Shown here: positions 19,067-30,100 of the stretch, one piece after another | How positions within the stretch are numbered: the stretch's first letter is position 1 | How the letters are laid out: every line of letters starts with the position of its first letter | Source: Undaria pinnatifida | Lineage: Eukaryota; Sar; Phaeophyceae; Laminariales; Alariaceae | Direction of reading: 5' to 3' | Assembly: GCA_012845835.1 (NCBI GenBank) | Contig: JABAKD010000009.1 | Span: 11,151,785 to 11,215,784, forward strand | DNA: 64,000 nucleotides | Notes under the pieces: generated by a model | What the model was told of the DNA's origin: nothing | Database searches by the model: none | The model's input: only the letters and a program-made list of their open reading frames with translations | Position numbers and translations under genes: made by a program

Positions 19067-21533
19067 TATGGTGTTGTCTCCCTGAATGCCATAGTCGACA
19101 GCAGGGGGTGCCTTACCAGCTGCTGCTACTGAACGCCGGCGCGTCCGAGTGGAGGTGCGGTCTGAAAAAGACGTCATCGTCTGGGGCGCCGGAGAGCCAG
19201 GGGAAGCAGAGACGGACGCGGTCGGGCCCGTGGGCTCGACCGAGTCGGTCCCTTGTACCGAGCTCCGGGAAGAAGTCGGTTGGGCGACTGACGTCGTGGC
19301 AGCCGGGGCTTCTGCGGAGTCCTCGCTGGCCGCGATGGGTACAACAAAAACCGAAGCGAAATCGTAGTCGGCTGCACGCGACACTCCCCCGCGACCGGGA
19401 GAGCTATCGGCGGTGGCGACGGATGCAGAAACACGAGCGACGAATCTCTTGGAAGTAGTAGGAAGGCTGTCAAGCCTCATACGTGGCCCGTGTGCGCAAA
19501 AATCGCAAAAGTCGGAAGAGGTGAAAGGGAGCCCACCCAAGGCATTACTTTCGGTGCGGGGCATTACTCCACCCAAGCCGACCTGCCCGGTTCGGACGCT
19601 CGTCGGCGTGTGGCCATCGAGCGCTGCAAACTCTGCGCCAACCCCCACGACAGCGGGGACATGGCCAAATACCTACCGGCGGGGCTGACGCAGTACGTGC
19701 TCAACAATTTTTCCAAGAAGTCCCCGCCGTACCACATCACTCAAGACGACGTCTCGACCCCCCTCCAACGGCTGGAGGTGGAGCAGATCACCGGTCATCA
19801 GTCGGTACGGGGACGAGGTGGCGTCATCGCGGTGCTATACAAGACACATTGGCCGGGACTCTCCAAACCTTCCTGGGAGCGGGAAATGGACCTCCACCTC
19901 TCCCGCCCCCACATCTTGCGTTATTGGGCTGGAACCCCGGACCACCACCGCCAAACCAACCGCCTCTACCGCCGAATGCGGATCGGGACGGCACAGCGCG
20001 AGCTCTCCCGCAACAACGGGGAACGTTTCCTAGCGCCGAGCTACGCTTGTGTTCCCCGCGCCGATTGGCTCCGTCGCTACCACGACACGGTACTTTCTAA
20101 GGGAGCCCACTTTTGGTACAAGGGAACCGATGGGTTATGGTGGCTTGGAAAAATCAGCGCGAGCACAACCGAGGACAAGGTATACCTGGTCCGCTTTCTG
20201 GACGACCCGGGGCCGATTGAACTTCCTCTTCCCCCGGCGCGCTACACGACTTCGACGGGAGCCGCACGAGGCGCTTGGTGCCTGCAAGTTCACATCGCCA
20301 GTGCGTTTCCTCGGGAAATCTGACGCAACGTAGATGAATCTCGAGGCGCGGCCGTGGCCAGTTGACTTTCAAGCCGCCACCGCTCCTCGATAGTTCTCCA
20401 AGTTTCTGGGGTTATGAGGTTTGAGTCTTTGTCTTTGATTGGTTCGTGGTGTTATGAGAGTCTTGATCTGGTTTGGGGGCGGTCCTCTCCATTTTTATTC
20501 TTTTTGTCCTGCCGAACCCCCTGATCAGTGCCGGGCCAAGGTTCGGGTAAAACGCCGCTATCTGTGGCGCAGGACTGTCGTTTTTTCGTCGTTGTTCAAC
20601 TTCGCCCTGCCGACGTTTTCCTCAGCCCAGAGCCTGGGGGCGACCAGGGTACCCTGTTCGCGCGTAACGTGGTACAAGGCTATGTACGGGCCTGTGTGTC
20701 ATATTTTATTTTGTTTTGGGTTACATTTGTTCTACTTTGTTTTTCGGCTAAAGACTTCCCCCCCTCGCGAGGCTGTAGGTGCGGCCACCTTCCATCCCGG
20801 CTATTTGTCGTTTCTTCGTCTAACCCCCCGCCATGCCGATGACCCGCGGGAGGTTGTTGGCATGACTTCTCCCTTGTGTTAGCGCCTGTGTTCCCCCCCA
20901 TATCGACGAGGGCTCGCCTCGCCATAGCACTTTTTCTGTGGTTGGTTTGCCGTAGAGCCTTTTCTGCCCCCCCCCGCCACACCGGCGGCATGAGGCAGAT
21001 TCTAGAGCCTTTTCTGCCCCCCCCTCCGCCACACCGGCGGTACGCGGCAGGTTTTTGATGGGTGGCTTTTGCCTCGTTGTAGGGCTTGCGTTTCCTTCAA
21101 CTGTTTTCCTTCGCGTGTTCCTGGCTCCATAGCCAGACCGTTAGAGGTGTGGGAGTGGGTTTTGAGGAGCCGCATCTTCGACTCACGGCCTAGTTCGTAG
21201 AACCGGAGTTTCCCTGAATCTCCCAAATTTCTGCATATATATGCGGCTCATCAGCGTGGGCTAGTGTTAAGATTCGGCCTCTAAAGCCTGTAAATTATCG
21301 GTATTGAGATAATTCGGATGGGTTTCGTGTAGTAAGGTTGGCGTTTTCTATTCGGGATAGTCAAGAAATAGATCGGAGGCACGTGCCCCGGGTCTCAGAA
21401 GCCATCTGGGGCTCTGGTGGAATCGACTAAAGCTTCGTCTCTCCGAAGGCTAAGAAAGTGAGTACTCTCCGAGGACCTGCTCAATTGGCAGACCTACAGG
21501 GGACACTCTGTATCCCCGCCCAATACTCTTACA
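19067..21533 (+). mobile_element. Ty3/gypsy fossil (i): 3' part with chromodomain and 3' LTR
   Basis: The clearest block is at 19602-20323: an integrase C-terminal linker (CKLCANPHDSGDMAKYL, VLNNFSKKSPPYHITQ), then a chromodomain (GVIAVLYKTHWPGL, SKPSWEREMDLHLSRPHIL, RYW), then YLVRFLDDPGPIELPLPPAR and GAWCLQVHIA. Upstream, 19067-19560 carries a Gag-like Ser/Thr/Pro-rich segment in the opposite orientation, so the fossil is rearranged. A non-coding 3' region with a ~55 bp repeat (20940-21050) leads to the LTR at 21265-21533. The copy is 5'-truncated and broken in several places. About 640 bp (19.78-20.40 kb) are almost identical to fossil (ii), so it is not ancient. Confidence 0.85.
21265..21533 (+). 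mobile_element. 3' LTR of gypsy fossil (i)
   Basis: Begins TGTTAAGATTCGGCC after GTGGGCTAG and ends near CCCGCCCAATACTCTTACA. It aligns with the LTR at 24895-25161 through TTGGCGTTTTCTATTCGGGA, AGGCTAAGAAAGTGA, CCGAGGAC and GGGACACTCTGT-TCCCCGCCC. Length about 269 bp. Confidence 0.75.
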
Positions 21534-21539
21534 TTATAC

Positions 21540-21745
21540 AGTTTCCGTGCGCAGAACAAGGTTGAACGTCTCAGCCCCGTTGACCCTGGCACTAGCAGGG
21601 GAGTCACCGACCTGTATCCTTCACGAGGGTACACACCCCGTAACACACGCGATCGAAGTAACACTTGCAAAGCTGAGTTTCGATTAAAAAAATGCTTTTT
21701 AGTCGATCTCACAGCTGAGGTGTATTTTTCCATTTTCAAATATAT
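21540..21745 (+). mobile_element. SPR repeat, diverged copy (21.6 kb)
   Basis: CAGTTTCCGTGCGCAGA, CCGTTGACCCTGGCA, GGGGAGTCACCGACCTGTAT, GCGATCGAAGTA, CTTGCAAAGCTGAGTTTCG, an AT insertion, then GATCTCACAGCTGAGGTGTA-TTTTTC. It lies only a few bases after the gypsy (i) LTR. Confidence 0.75.
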
Positions 21746-21914
21746 ATAATAGGTCTTATTTCAATCAACCCCCACACTCCTTCCCCGCCGCCCCACACCA
21801 TTACCTAGCATTACGCGTGCAGTAAGCTCCTATTAATTTATGGGACCTGTACCCCCTATACCCGCCCCCCTCCTCTCACCGGTCATACGACCACAACAGG
21901 ATAAAAACATAATA

Positions 21915-22225
21915 AACTGGTGCATTCGCCCCGGTGGTCTATAGTGGTTACCCTCGAATACTACTAGCGTTGGTCCTTGAGTTCGATTCCCACCGTGGAG
22001 AGATTTTATTTTATTTGTACAAATAATGCAAAAATAAAAAATGAGGATCAACTGCTGAGAGCGCCTATTAATAGCAGCGTGGGTAGGTACAATTCGACGC
22101 GCGTCGACAAGGGAAGAAAATGCTGAATCCTTCTTGCGATAAAAACGAAGGCACGTACCGTAGTGGAGAGGGGGGAGGACGGCCCACTATGTGACCCCGG
22201 ACCTGAGTTACCACTGGGAGGGGGG
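21915..22225 (+). mobile_element. SINE-II, near-full tRNA-derived copy
   Basis: The head reads CGCCCCGGTGGTCTATAGTGG-TTACC (A-box region). About 45 bp later comes GAGTTCGATTCCCACCG (B box). The body is ATTTTATTTGTACAAATAATGCAAAAAT, AGGATCAACTGC-GAGAGCGCCTATTAATAG, CAGCGTGGGTAGGTAC, GTCGACAAGGGAAGAAAATGC, CTTGCGATAAAAACGAAGGC and a G-rich end. It is the best copy for defining the family. Confidence 0.85.
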
Positions 22226-22275
22226 TGCGAGACTAGTGCAAGGATACAATAACTGGGATGGAAAAAAAAAAAAAA

Positions 22276-22383
22276 ATCCCCAGCTGTCAGATTTTGTCCC
22301 CCTAAAAAACGGTTTTCATAGTTCCCGCGCACAGATTGATTAACATCACCCTGATGCCTGTTGACCCTGGTAAAATATACTGT
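22276..22383 (+). mobile_element. SPR repeat, 5' half, split by gypsy fossil (ii)
   Basis: CCAGCTGTCAGATTTTGTCC, AAAACGGTTTTCATAGTTCC, CGCGCACAGATTGATTAACA-TCACC and TGTTGACCCTGGTAAAATAT-ACTG, then it stops inside the SPR consensus. The missing second half begins at 25162, after the gypsy LTR. Confidence 0.75.
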
Positions 22384-25161
22384 TATGGTACGGCCTGACT
22401 TTCGACCGGCCGTCGGCCCTGCCGCCCGACGTTTTATCGTGCTACCCCTCGCACAAGCGCCCCTCCCTTTCGGACATCCAGGAGCTGGCGGGAATAGGAC
22501 AATTGCATACAACCGACGAAGACATCGTTTTACTTGTCCGTAGCCCGACACCACCGCCGACAAAGTCTGACAAACCCAACTCTGTGGGGCGAGCTGCTTG
22601 CTTGTTAAACGACGAGCCTATTCGCATCTACGTCCCCTGCTCATGCGCCCTTGGATCATGCAAGCTTGCCAATCGACGGCTTCTTGCCACCTTGGCACCA
22701 CGCGTACGTTGCGCATGCTTGAGCGGTATTATTGGTGGATCGGCATAAATGTTTACACCCGGTGCTGGCTTCGCCACTGCTTGAAGTGTCAAGCGCGGAA
22801 AACCCCGGGGCTGACTGTCCGTTGGCCAATCATCTCCATGCTTCTACCGGACGTCCAGGTGTGGCCGTCAGTGTCGACTACTTCGGTCCGCTTCCGGTCA
22901 CGCCGCGAGGCAACACCTACATTTCGCGTTTTACCGATCGCTTCAGTCGTCGGGCCGACATGTTCCCCGCCACTGCCGCTGGGTTCTCCGCGGAGGGAAG
23001 GTACAGCCAATATCCCGGTGAACCAATACAATTCCTTATGGGGGTGCCCGCGCACCATATACTCTCGGACAACGGCCTGCAGTTCTGCTCCAAGCTTCAC
23101 GAGCTGTATATGAGCCGTTGGGCATGCGCTAGCTTGCTGCAAGCTCCTATCATCCCAACGGTAACGGAGGCGTTGAGCGGGTGAACCACACTATGGCCCA
23201 AATGCTGGCTATGGTCGTCACTGAACGACAAGACGGTTGGAATTTGCATCTGCCTCACGTCGAATTCGTTTACGTACAACAATTCGGTCAGCGCGGCGAC
23301 GGGCCTGGCGCCCAACGAGGGCCACATACTCCCACGTCTCCCCCTGACGGTTTTCGAACGCACCGGCGTCGTGGGCCACCAGAGTCTGGCCCGCGACCAC
23401 TTGGCCTATTACGACTTGGCCACCGACCGGCAACAGCGTGCGAACGACATTGTTCGCGCACACCACGCCCTCACCGTTTCTCGTGTTAATCGCCGAAACT
23501 CCACCCTCGCCGACGCGCTGCGTCCGGCATCTATTTTCGCTGTGGGTGGTTGGGCATGGGTGTACAACTCTGCTTCCACCATCCGCCGGGGTGTGAAGGC
23601 GAACACCGACGCCAAGGTACTTAAGGCCAAACTCGCGCTTAACTGGACGGGCCCTCACAAGATCCTGGCAGTTCGTCCCTGCTCCGCCGCCGGGACCCCG
23701 GACGGTTCGCCACTCGGGGGCAACCTCCTCTATTTAGACCTCCCTTCCGACCTGCCTGGTTCGGACGCTCGTCGGCGTGTGGTGATTGAACATGCCCAAA
23801 TACCTACCGGGGGGGTGACGCAGTATGTGCTCAATAATTTTCCAAGAAGTCCCCGCCGTACCACGTCACTGAAGACGACGTCTCGACCTCCCTCCAACGG
23901 CTGGAGGTGGAGCAGATCACCGGTCATCAGTCGGTACGGGGACGAGGTGGCGTCATCGCGGTGCTATACAAGACACATTGGCCGGGACTCTCCAAACCTT
24001 CCTGGGAGCGGGAAATGGACCTCCACCTCTCCCGCCCCCACATCTTGCGTTATTGGACTGGAACCCCGGACCACCACCGCCAAACCAACCGCCTCTACCG
24101 CCGAATGCGGATCGGGACGGCACAGCGCGAGCTCTCCCGCAACAACGGGGAACGTTTCCTAGCGCCGGGCTACGCTTGTGTTCCCCGCGCCGATTGGCTC
24201 CGTCGCTACCACGACACGGTACTTTCTAAGGGAGCCCACTTTTGGTACATGGGAGACGACGGGTTATGGTGGCTTGAAAAAATCCGCGCGAGCACAACCG
24301 AGGACAAGGTATACCTGGTCCGCTTTCTGGACGACCCGGGGCCGATTGAACTTCCTCTTCCCCCTGCGTGCTACACGACTCCGACGGGAGCCATGCGAGG
24401 CTCTTGGTGCCTGCAGATCCATATCGCCAGTCAGTGCGTTTCCTCGGGGGATCCAACGCAACGTAGATGAACCTCGAGGCGCGGCCGTGGCCAGTTGACT
24501 TTCAAGCCGCCACCGCTCCTCGATAGTTCTCCAAGTTTCTGGGGTTATGAGGTTTGAGTCTTTGTCTTTGGGTTGTTTGTGGTATTCTGAGAGTCTTGGT
24601 CTGGTTTTGGGGCTGTTCTTTCCATTTTTTTTTCGTCCTGCCGAACCCCCTGCTCAGTGCCGGGTCAAGGTTCGAGTGAAACGCCGCTATCTGAGGCGCA
24701 GGGCTGGTTGTTGTAGGGTCTCCGTTTCTTTCAAATGCTTTTCTTCGCGTGTTCCTTGCTCCATAGCCAGACGGTTAGAGGTGTGGGAGTGGGTTTTGAG
24801 GAGCCGCATCTTCGACTCATGGTCTAGTTCGTATGACCGGAGTTTCCCCGAATCTCCCATATTTCTGCACATGCGGCTCATCAAGGTGAGCTAGTGTTAT
24901 GGAACGGCCTAGAGATAGCCGACATTACCTGTTGTAATAGGTAATTGGCCATTTTCGTATGATATATTGGCGTTTTCTATTCGGGATTGTCAGGGAATGA
25001 CCGAGGCATGCGCCTCGGTTCCCAGATGCTATCCCGGCTGTGGTAGAATTAAAGCTGCTTCTCTACTACGTCTCGCGAGGCTAAGAAAGTGAATAATCAC
25101 CGAGGACTTCCTTAGTAGGCAGACCTGCATGGGACACTCTGTGTCCCCGCCCCTCTTCACA
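22384..25161 (+). mobile_element. Ty3/gypsy fossil (ii): integrase, chromodomain and 3' LTR
   Basis: It starts in the end of the RNase H/integrase spacer region. The integrase zinc region is at about 22598-22800 (HLGTTRTLRMLERYYWWIGI, CWLRHCLKCQARK). The catalytic core follows (VDYFGPLPVTPRGNTYISRF, then HHILSDNGLQFCSKLHELY, carrying the first two acidic residues), and the region of the third acidic residue lies near 23165. The C-terminal linker (KLALNWTGPHKILAV), the chromodomain (as in fossil i) and FLDDPGPIELPLPP reach to about 24470. A non-coding 3' region leads to the LTR at 24895-25161. No 5' LTR, Gag, protease or RT is present. It is broken in a handful of places. Confidence 0.9.
24895..25161 (+). 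mobile_element. 3' LTR of gypsy fossil (ii)
   Basis: Begins TGTTATGGAACGGCC after GGTGAGCTAG and ends GTCCCCGCCCCTCTTCACA. Length about 267 bp. The bases just outside (CACTG) resemble TACTG at the element's left edge, as expected for a target-site duplication of about 5 bp. Confidence 0.75.
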
Positions 25162-25316
25162 CGACACTGGCTGTAGTTCTAAGGGGTCGCCGACCTATAT
25201 CCTTACTGAAGACACACACCCAAAAATACGCGCGATCGGAGTATCACACACGGCTTGCAACGATGAGCTTCAACGAAATCTTCGATCTCAGCTGGACTGT
25301 ATTTTTTTTTTATAAT
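25162..25316 (+). mobile_element. SPR repeat, 3' half, split by gypsy fossil (ii)
   Basis: CACTGGCTGTAGTTCTAAGG, GTCGCCGACCTATATCCTTA, GCGCGATCGGAGTATCACAC, ACGGCTTGCAA, TTCAACGAAATCTTCGATCTC and GCTGGACTGTATTTT, then a T-run. It continues exactly where 22276-22383 stops. Confidence 0.8.
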
Positions 25317-25653
25317 ATAGAGAAACAACAAGATCTCTCTGTGGTAACAACCTACGACACGATTTCTCGATACACATTGTTATTTTATAAAATTACCAGG
25401 GGGGCTTCGCCGCGGCGGGATGCCGCCCGCCTTGGCTCCGCGCATATCCGTAACTTTCAAGGATGCATGACATGTGTTATGAGTAGTAATTCGAAGTATA
25501 GGATTATAGGTAATTCGGGGATGTACATGCGACAGCACTGCTAAGGGGTACATCAAAAGCAAATCGCGTTTGACAAACGAGAAAAAACACTGGAATCAGG
25601 TGCAATAAACCACAGCAGCAGGAGCCCCGCACAATTCTTGTTATATACGTGCG

Positions 25654-25658
25654 AGTTC

Positions 25659-25704
<46 letters not shown>

Positions 25705-25725
25705 ACAACAACAGCAGCAGCAGGA
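25654..25725 (+). repeat. (CAA)n/(CAG)n microsatellite
   Basis: About 20 triplets, mostly CAA with a few CGA and a CAG end. The poly-Gln frame through it has no coding context. Confidence 0.85.
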
Positions 25726-25759
25726 GCGGCAGCTGCGGCAGTTCAACAATAGTAACAAT

Positions 25760-25975
25760 CCCCCTAAAAAAACGGGCTCAATAATATCGGTGCACAGATT
25801 GATTAACATCACCCCATTGACCCTGGTACAAGCTAGTCCTAAGGGGAGTCGCCGACCTATCCTCAATGAAGACACACACCCAGTAACACGCGCGATCGGA
25901 GTATCACACACAGCTTGCCAAGATGAGTTCCGACGAAATCTTCGATCTCACAGCTAGAGTGTATTTTATTTTTTA
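25760..25975 (+). mobile_element. SPR repeat, full copy (25.9 kb)
   Basis: CCCCTAAAAAAACGGGCTCA, CAGATTGATTAACATCACCC, CATTGACCCTGGTACAAGCT, GGGGAGTCGCCGACCTATCC, ACGCGCGATCGGAGTATCAC, ACAGCTTGCCAAGATGAGTT, GAAATCTTCGATCTCACAGC and GTGTATTTTATTTTTTATAG. It follows the CAA microsatellite closely. Confidence 0.85.
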
Positions 25976-26640
25976 TAGTATTATCATAGCAAGCAGCATT
26001 TCCAGTATAATAATAGGTCGTGATAAACATCCATATACCCGATACAATATTATTTGTACTGTGCTTTGAGCCGGTACATCAAGAACAAAAAAAGATGGAA
26101 AGAAAGCAAAACAGCAGTTGTATCAGACAATGTACACACCGAGGCTTCAACCCAGGGAAAAGACAAAGAAAATAGTAGACATCGGCACGATCTACGCAGT
26201 AGCACCCGAGAAGCCGGGGCGCAAGAAAAACGATCATCTTGGCCGACGCTGAATCGGCAAACGGTCGTTGAGTGACGAAGTCTATAACCTCTAGCCTGTA
26301 GATCAACAATGCTATAAGGCGAGGGGAACGCAAAAATGATGCCGCGGAGATACCTAAACACCGGCAAACCGTACGGCAGTATGCATATCCAACGTAGCGC
26401 TTACTCGGCCTACGTTAAGGCGGATAAGAGCAGATGAAACAAGAAGAAGCAAAAGGGGTACGAGCATTCGCGCCGATCCTGAAAGGGTCGAAGGGGCTCG
26501 TACGAAGGGAACACGAAATCGTTACGAAAACTTACATCAATCTCAACAAGGGGAAGAGGAGAAGGCGTAATAGTTCGTTAAGATATGCGAGGAGCCCGTG
26601 ACCAAAAAGCAACAACAGCAGTGAGCGTATTCATGTACCC
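25976..26640. other. No recognisable gene
   Basis: Purine-rich plus strand. It may include the 3' LTR of the minus-strand gypsy fossil that follows, but I could not define LTR ends. Confidence 0.35.
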
Positions 26641-26711
26641 AACATTTACAAATGCTGCAGCCGTCATCCATGAAAACAGGAGGCGGCAGGAAACGTCGCT
26701 AAACAACAAGC

Positions 26712-27130
26712 GGAACACCGGGGGAAAACAATACGAAACCATACCCAGATTCGTCGACTAACTATGGTAAGAACGTAGAACCGAACACAATTATGATGAC
26801 GAGTCAAAAGCATCAGGGCCGACGATTTCGGCTCTGCGCCACGCATGTACATTTCGCCCAGTACCACTCCATAACACAAAACCCAAATCCAGTTCTGATA
26901 ACGAGTATAAGGCGTCAGGGCCGACGATGACAGCTCTGCGCGATTAATGCACGTTACGCCTAGTACCACGCAATAGCACGGAATCTGAACCCAGTTATGT
27001 TAACGAGTTGAGAACGTCAGACCCGACTGTTTCAGCTCCGCCCGACTCATCTACGCTACGCCAAGTACCACACAATAACCCAAGACCCAAAATCTATGTA
27101 TGAGGACGAACGCCAGAGCCGACTACTTCG
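26712..27130 (-). repeat. ~102 bp tandem array in the 3' region of gypsy fossil (iii)
   Basis: The block CAG-GCCGAC-ATTTCGGCTCTGCG, followed by CCCAGTACCAC-CAATAACAC and AACCCA-ATC, recurs at 26814, 26916, 27018 and 27114. Spacings are 102, 102 and 96 bp. It lies just past the chromodomain end in the element's own orientation. Confidence 0.7.
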
Positions 27131-30100
27131 GCGCCACTGGATTCGTCGACGTTTCGCAGAATGTCGCGCATGAGGGAGAGTTCTTGGTAAGGATACAGAA
27201 ACCATGAGCCGCTGTCCACGCCAAATTCGCCGTAGAGTATCTGGTAGGAGACAAAACAAAAGTGACGAGTATGCGCGAAAAATTTCCGAGCCACCAGAAA
27301 CGATCGATGCCCTTGTACCAGAAGGAACCTCCGCCGGGGAAGATGGCGTCGCTGAAGCGGCGAGATCAAGGCTGTTGAGTGACGTTGTATGAAGGGGATT
27401 CGGCGGTGAAGTTGTTGAGGACGCACGATGTGAGTACCGGTACGAGATATCGGGGGGGGTCGCTGGTATCGTGTAGGTTGGCGCACGGTTTGTAGCGGGT
27501 TACCGAAACACGACAACTGGCATCCAGGCCCGGATTGTCGTTGAAAAGGTCCAAGTAGAACAACTCGGCGGCCGAGAGGCGTCCATCCACTGATGGGTCG
27601 GCAGAGGCGGGGCCAACGGCTAACATCTTAGAGGGGCCATTCCAGTTGAGCGCCAGCTTCACCTAGAGAAGCCTGGCGCCGGTGCCAGATTCGGCACCTT
27701 GGCGGATGGCTGCGACGGAGCTCTAGATCCACGTCCAACCATCGAAGGTGTAGATATATATTTGTCTACGTGCGACAGAGGGCGCTGAATCAAGGCTCTC
27801 TACGCAGGCGGCGGTAAAGGCGTGTTGTTCACACACCAGGCCGCACGCACGGCGTTGACGATCAGCTACGAGATCGCAAAAATCGAAGTGGAGGCGCTCA
27901 ATGTAGCGGCCGCCAGCGTAAGAACGCTCAAAGATGGTCAAAGGGAGGCGGAGGAGGCGATTCATAGGCATCCCGACGGGGACCAACCCGGTTGCGTAGG
28001 TGCCTGTCGAAATTGTCCTCTTGCCCAAAAGCGCGTACACGGCGAGGACCAGCTTGGAGCAGACGCGAGATTTCGCATGCCTTGCACTGTTTACACAGTG
28101 AGTGACAGCTTGGAGCAGATGCAATTCTCCGCATGCCTAGAAGCTTGTACACGGTGAGTGCCAGCTTGGAACAGAGTTGAAGGCTGTTATCAGGGAGGGC
28201 GCTGGCCGGACATCCTCGTAGGGGGATGTACTGGTTTACCAGAACATCAGCTGAGCCTTCCACCGGCAATCCTCTGCAGAAGTGGCTTGCGTTTCTGTGC
28301 GTCGGGTGAACCGATTGGTGAAAAGGAGGAAATAGTAGTTTCCCCGTGGTGTAGTCGGGAGAGGGCCAAAGCAGTCAACGCTCACTGCGACACCGGGGCC
28401 GGACGGGAATAGAAGGACAATACGCCAGAGCACCTTCTGCCGGGAGGCCTGCGCGCCTGGTGCTTAAGGCCGCGAAGAAGCTACCACCGTGTGCAGACGT
28501 TGATGTCGATCCACCAGTCAAGTGATCGGGAATAGAAACGTATGTTAGCGACGGCGAGGTGGCAGCGTACCTTAAAGGGGCATGCTTGCATAATTCACGG
28601 CCGCAGCACAGCCGCAACACGGCCGCAGCACGGCCGCAGGAGCGGCGAGGTGTATGTTGGCGTGGGGTCCTCGTCTAAGAGGCGGGTCGCACGACCGCCG
28701 CGCTTGTCAGGACAAGCCTGGGCGAGGGGCGTTAATTTTTACACGTGAAGGAGAAATTAATCGTTGTCCTCATAAAGGAACCCTTTTTCCGGTAAAGAGC
28801 GTGCTTCTGACAGCAGGGGCCGCTTTCGGGACGGAACATGTAAGAGGAAGTCGCCCGGTGGGATCGAGGGACATTCGGGGAGGAGGTACCAGATAACGGC
28901 ATCACACAACGGTTCGGCGCGTTTTTCACGCGCCTAGCCGGTGTGCGAGTATCGCTCGACTAATTCGACGAACTCGATTTTTGGCGACGTGGGTATCTCG
29001 GAAGAAGTTGGGGGAGTTCTGCCGCTCGAACGTGTGTCGGGCGAGAGCACCCCTAGTAAGAGTGTAGCACTGGTGGCTGCATGGGTGGCGCGCTGAATCG
29101 GTACTGTATAAACAAGGCGGATGGGACCTTCGGACGGAATGCCCGAGGGCGAAACTATCCAAGGCGGGCGCGATGTCCGCAAGGCGGCTGCTCTGGTAAC
29201 GGCGGTGAAGTACGATCCAAGTGATTGAATCCGTAGTCCACGGCCGCCTGTGGCGTGCCAACGGCGGTGGCTCTACGGCGGCGCGTCCGGGTCGAAAAGA
29301 GATCCGACGTAAGGGAATGGCAGGGCCGTCTGAGATGGTAAATAAAGCCGAGGCGGAGCCGCGGGCACAACCAAACGGTTGGCCCCGGCGACACGCGAGG
29401 CTGAACAAGACAAAACAGTGGGCGTTTAAGGACCGAGGTCCGTTGTACGCCCAGCTGGGTCTGTGCCGACAAAGAGCCGACAAAGAGGGCAGAAGGGATA
29501 GTTTCCTACGGCGCTTTGTCGAGGGTGGTGGCTGAAACTGAAACACCATCAGGCAGCGCGGGGGAAGGTTCGGAATACACGGTGGTTTGACCGAGGCCGG
29601 CGCCTCTAGCTGGAGTCAGTCAGGGTGAAACTGGTACTGCAAGCACGGAGGTGACGACGTTATCGTCGGCCCATGTTGAGGCAGTGAGTTAGCAGCTGGA
29701 CCGTCGTGGGGTGACATGATCGGGGGCACGGGTAACGAATTCTCCAGGAGGAGAGTCGTGGTCGTCAACTTTCGTTCGGGGCCCGTGTTCGTGAAAAAAA
29801 TAAAAATCATGTGGGGAAAGCAGGAGCCTACCCAAGCCAGAGCTCAGGTTGGGGGCTTCAGCCCACCCAAGCCGACACGCATGGCGGAGCACCACCGAGA
29901 AGAAGGCTGAGGGGGAGGACGAGGAAAATTCGTTCTTCGTCTCTTACGAAGTCAGACCGCTGCGGCCGATACGGCCACTCTCGATGGCGGGCAGTGGTAA
30001 ATAATGTCGGTATGTCTGTTGGAATTGCCCTCGGGATATTCCAGCGTGTATCTGTACGCGGTAGAAAAACAACAACCATCGCTTCAAGCGAAGGGTGTGG

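Noticed and set aside
19055-19648. 197-codon minus frame as a host gene
   Set aside because: Ser/Thr/Pro-rich, and its end (AVDYG motif) resembles a segment inside gypsy fossil (iii), so it is more likely a rearranged part of that lineage.
25649-25957. 102-codon poly-Gln frame
   Set aside because: CAA microsatellite followed by an SPR copy; not a gene.
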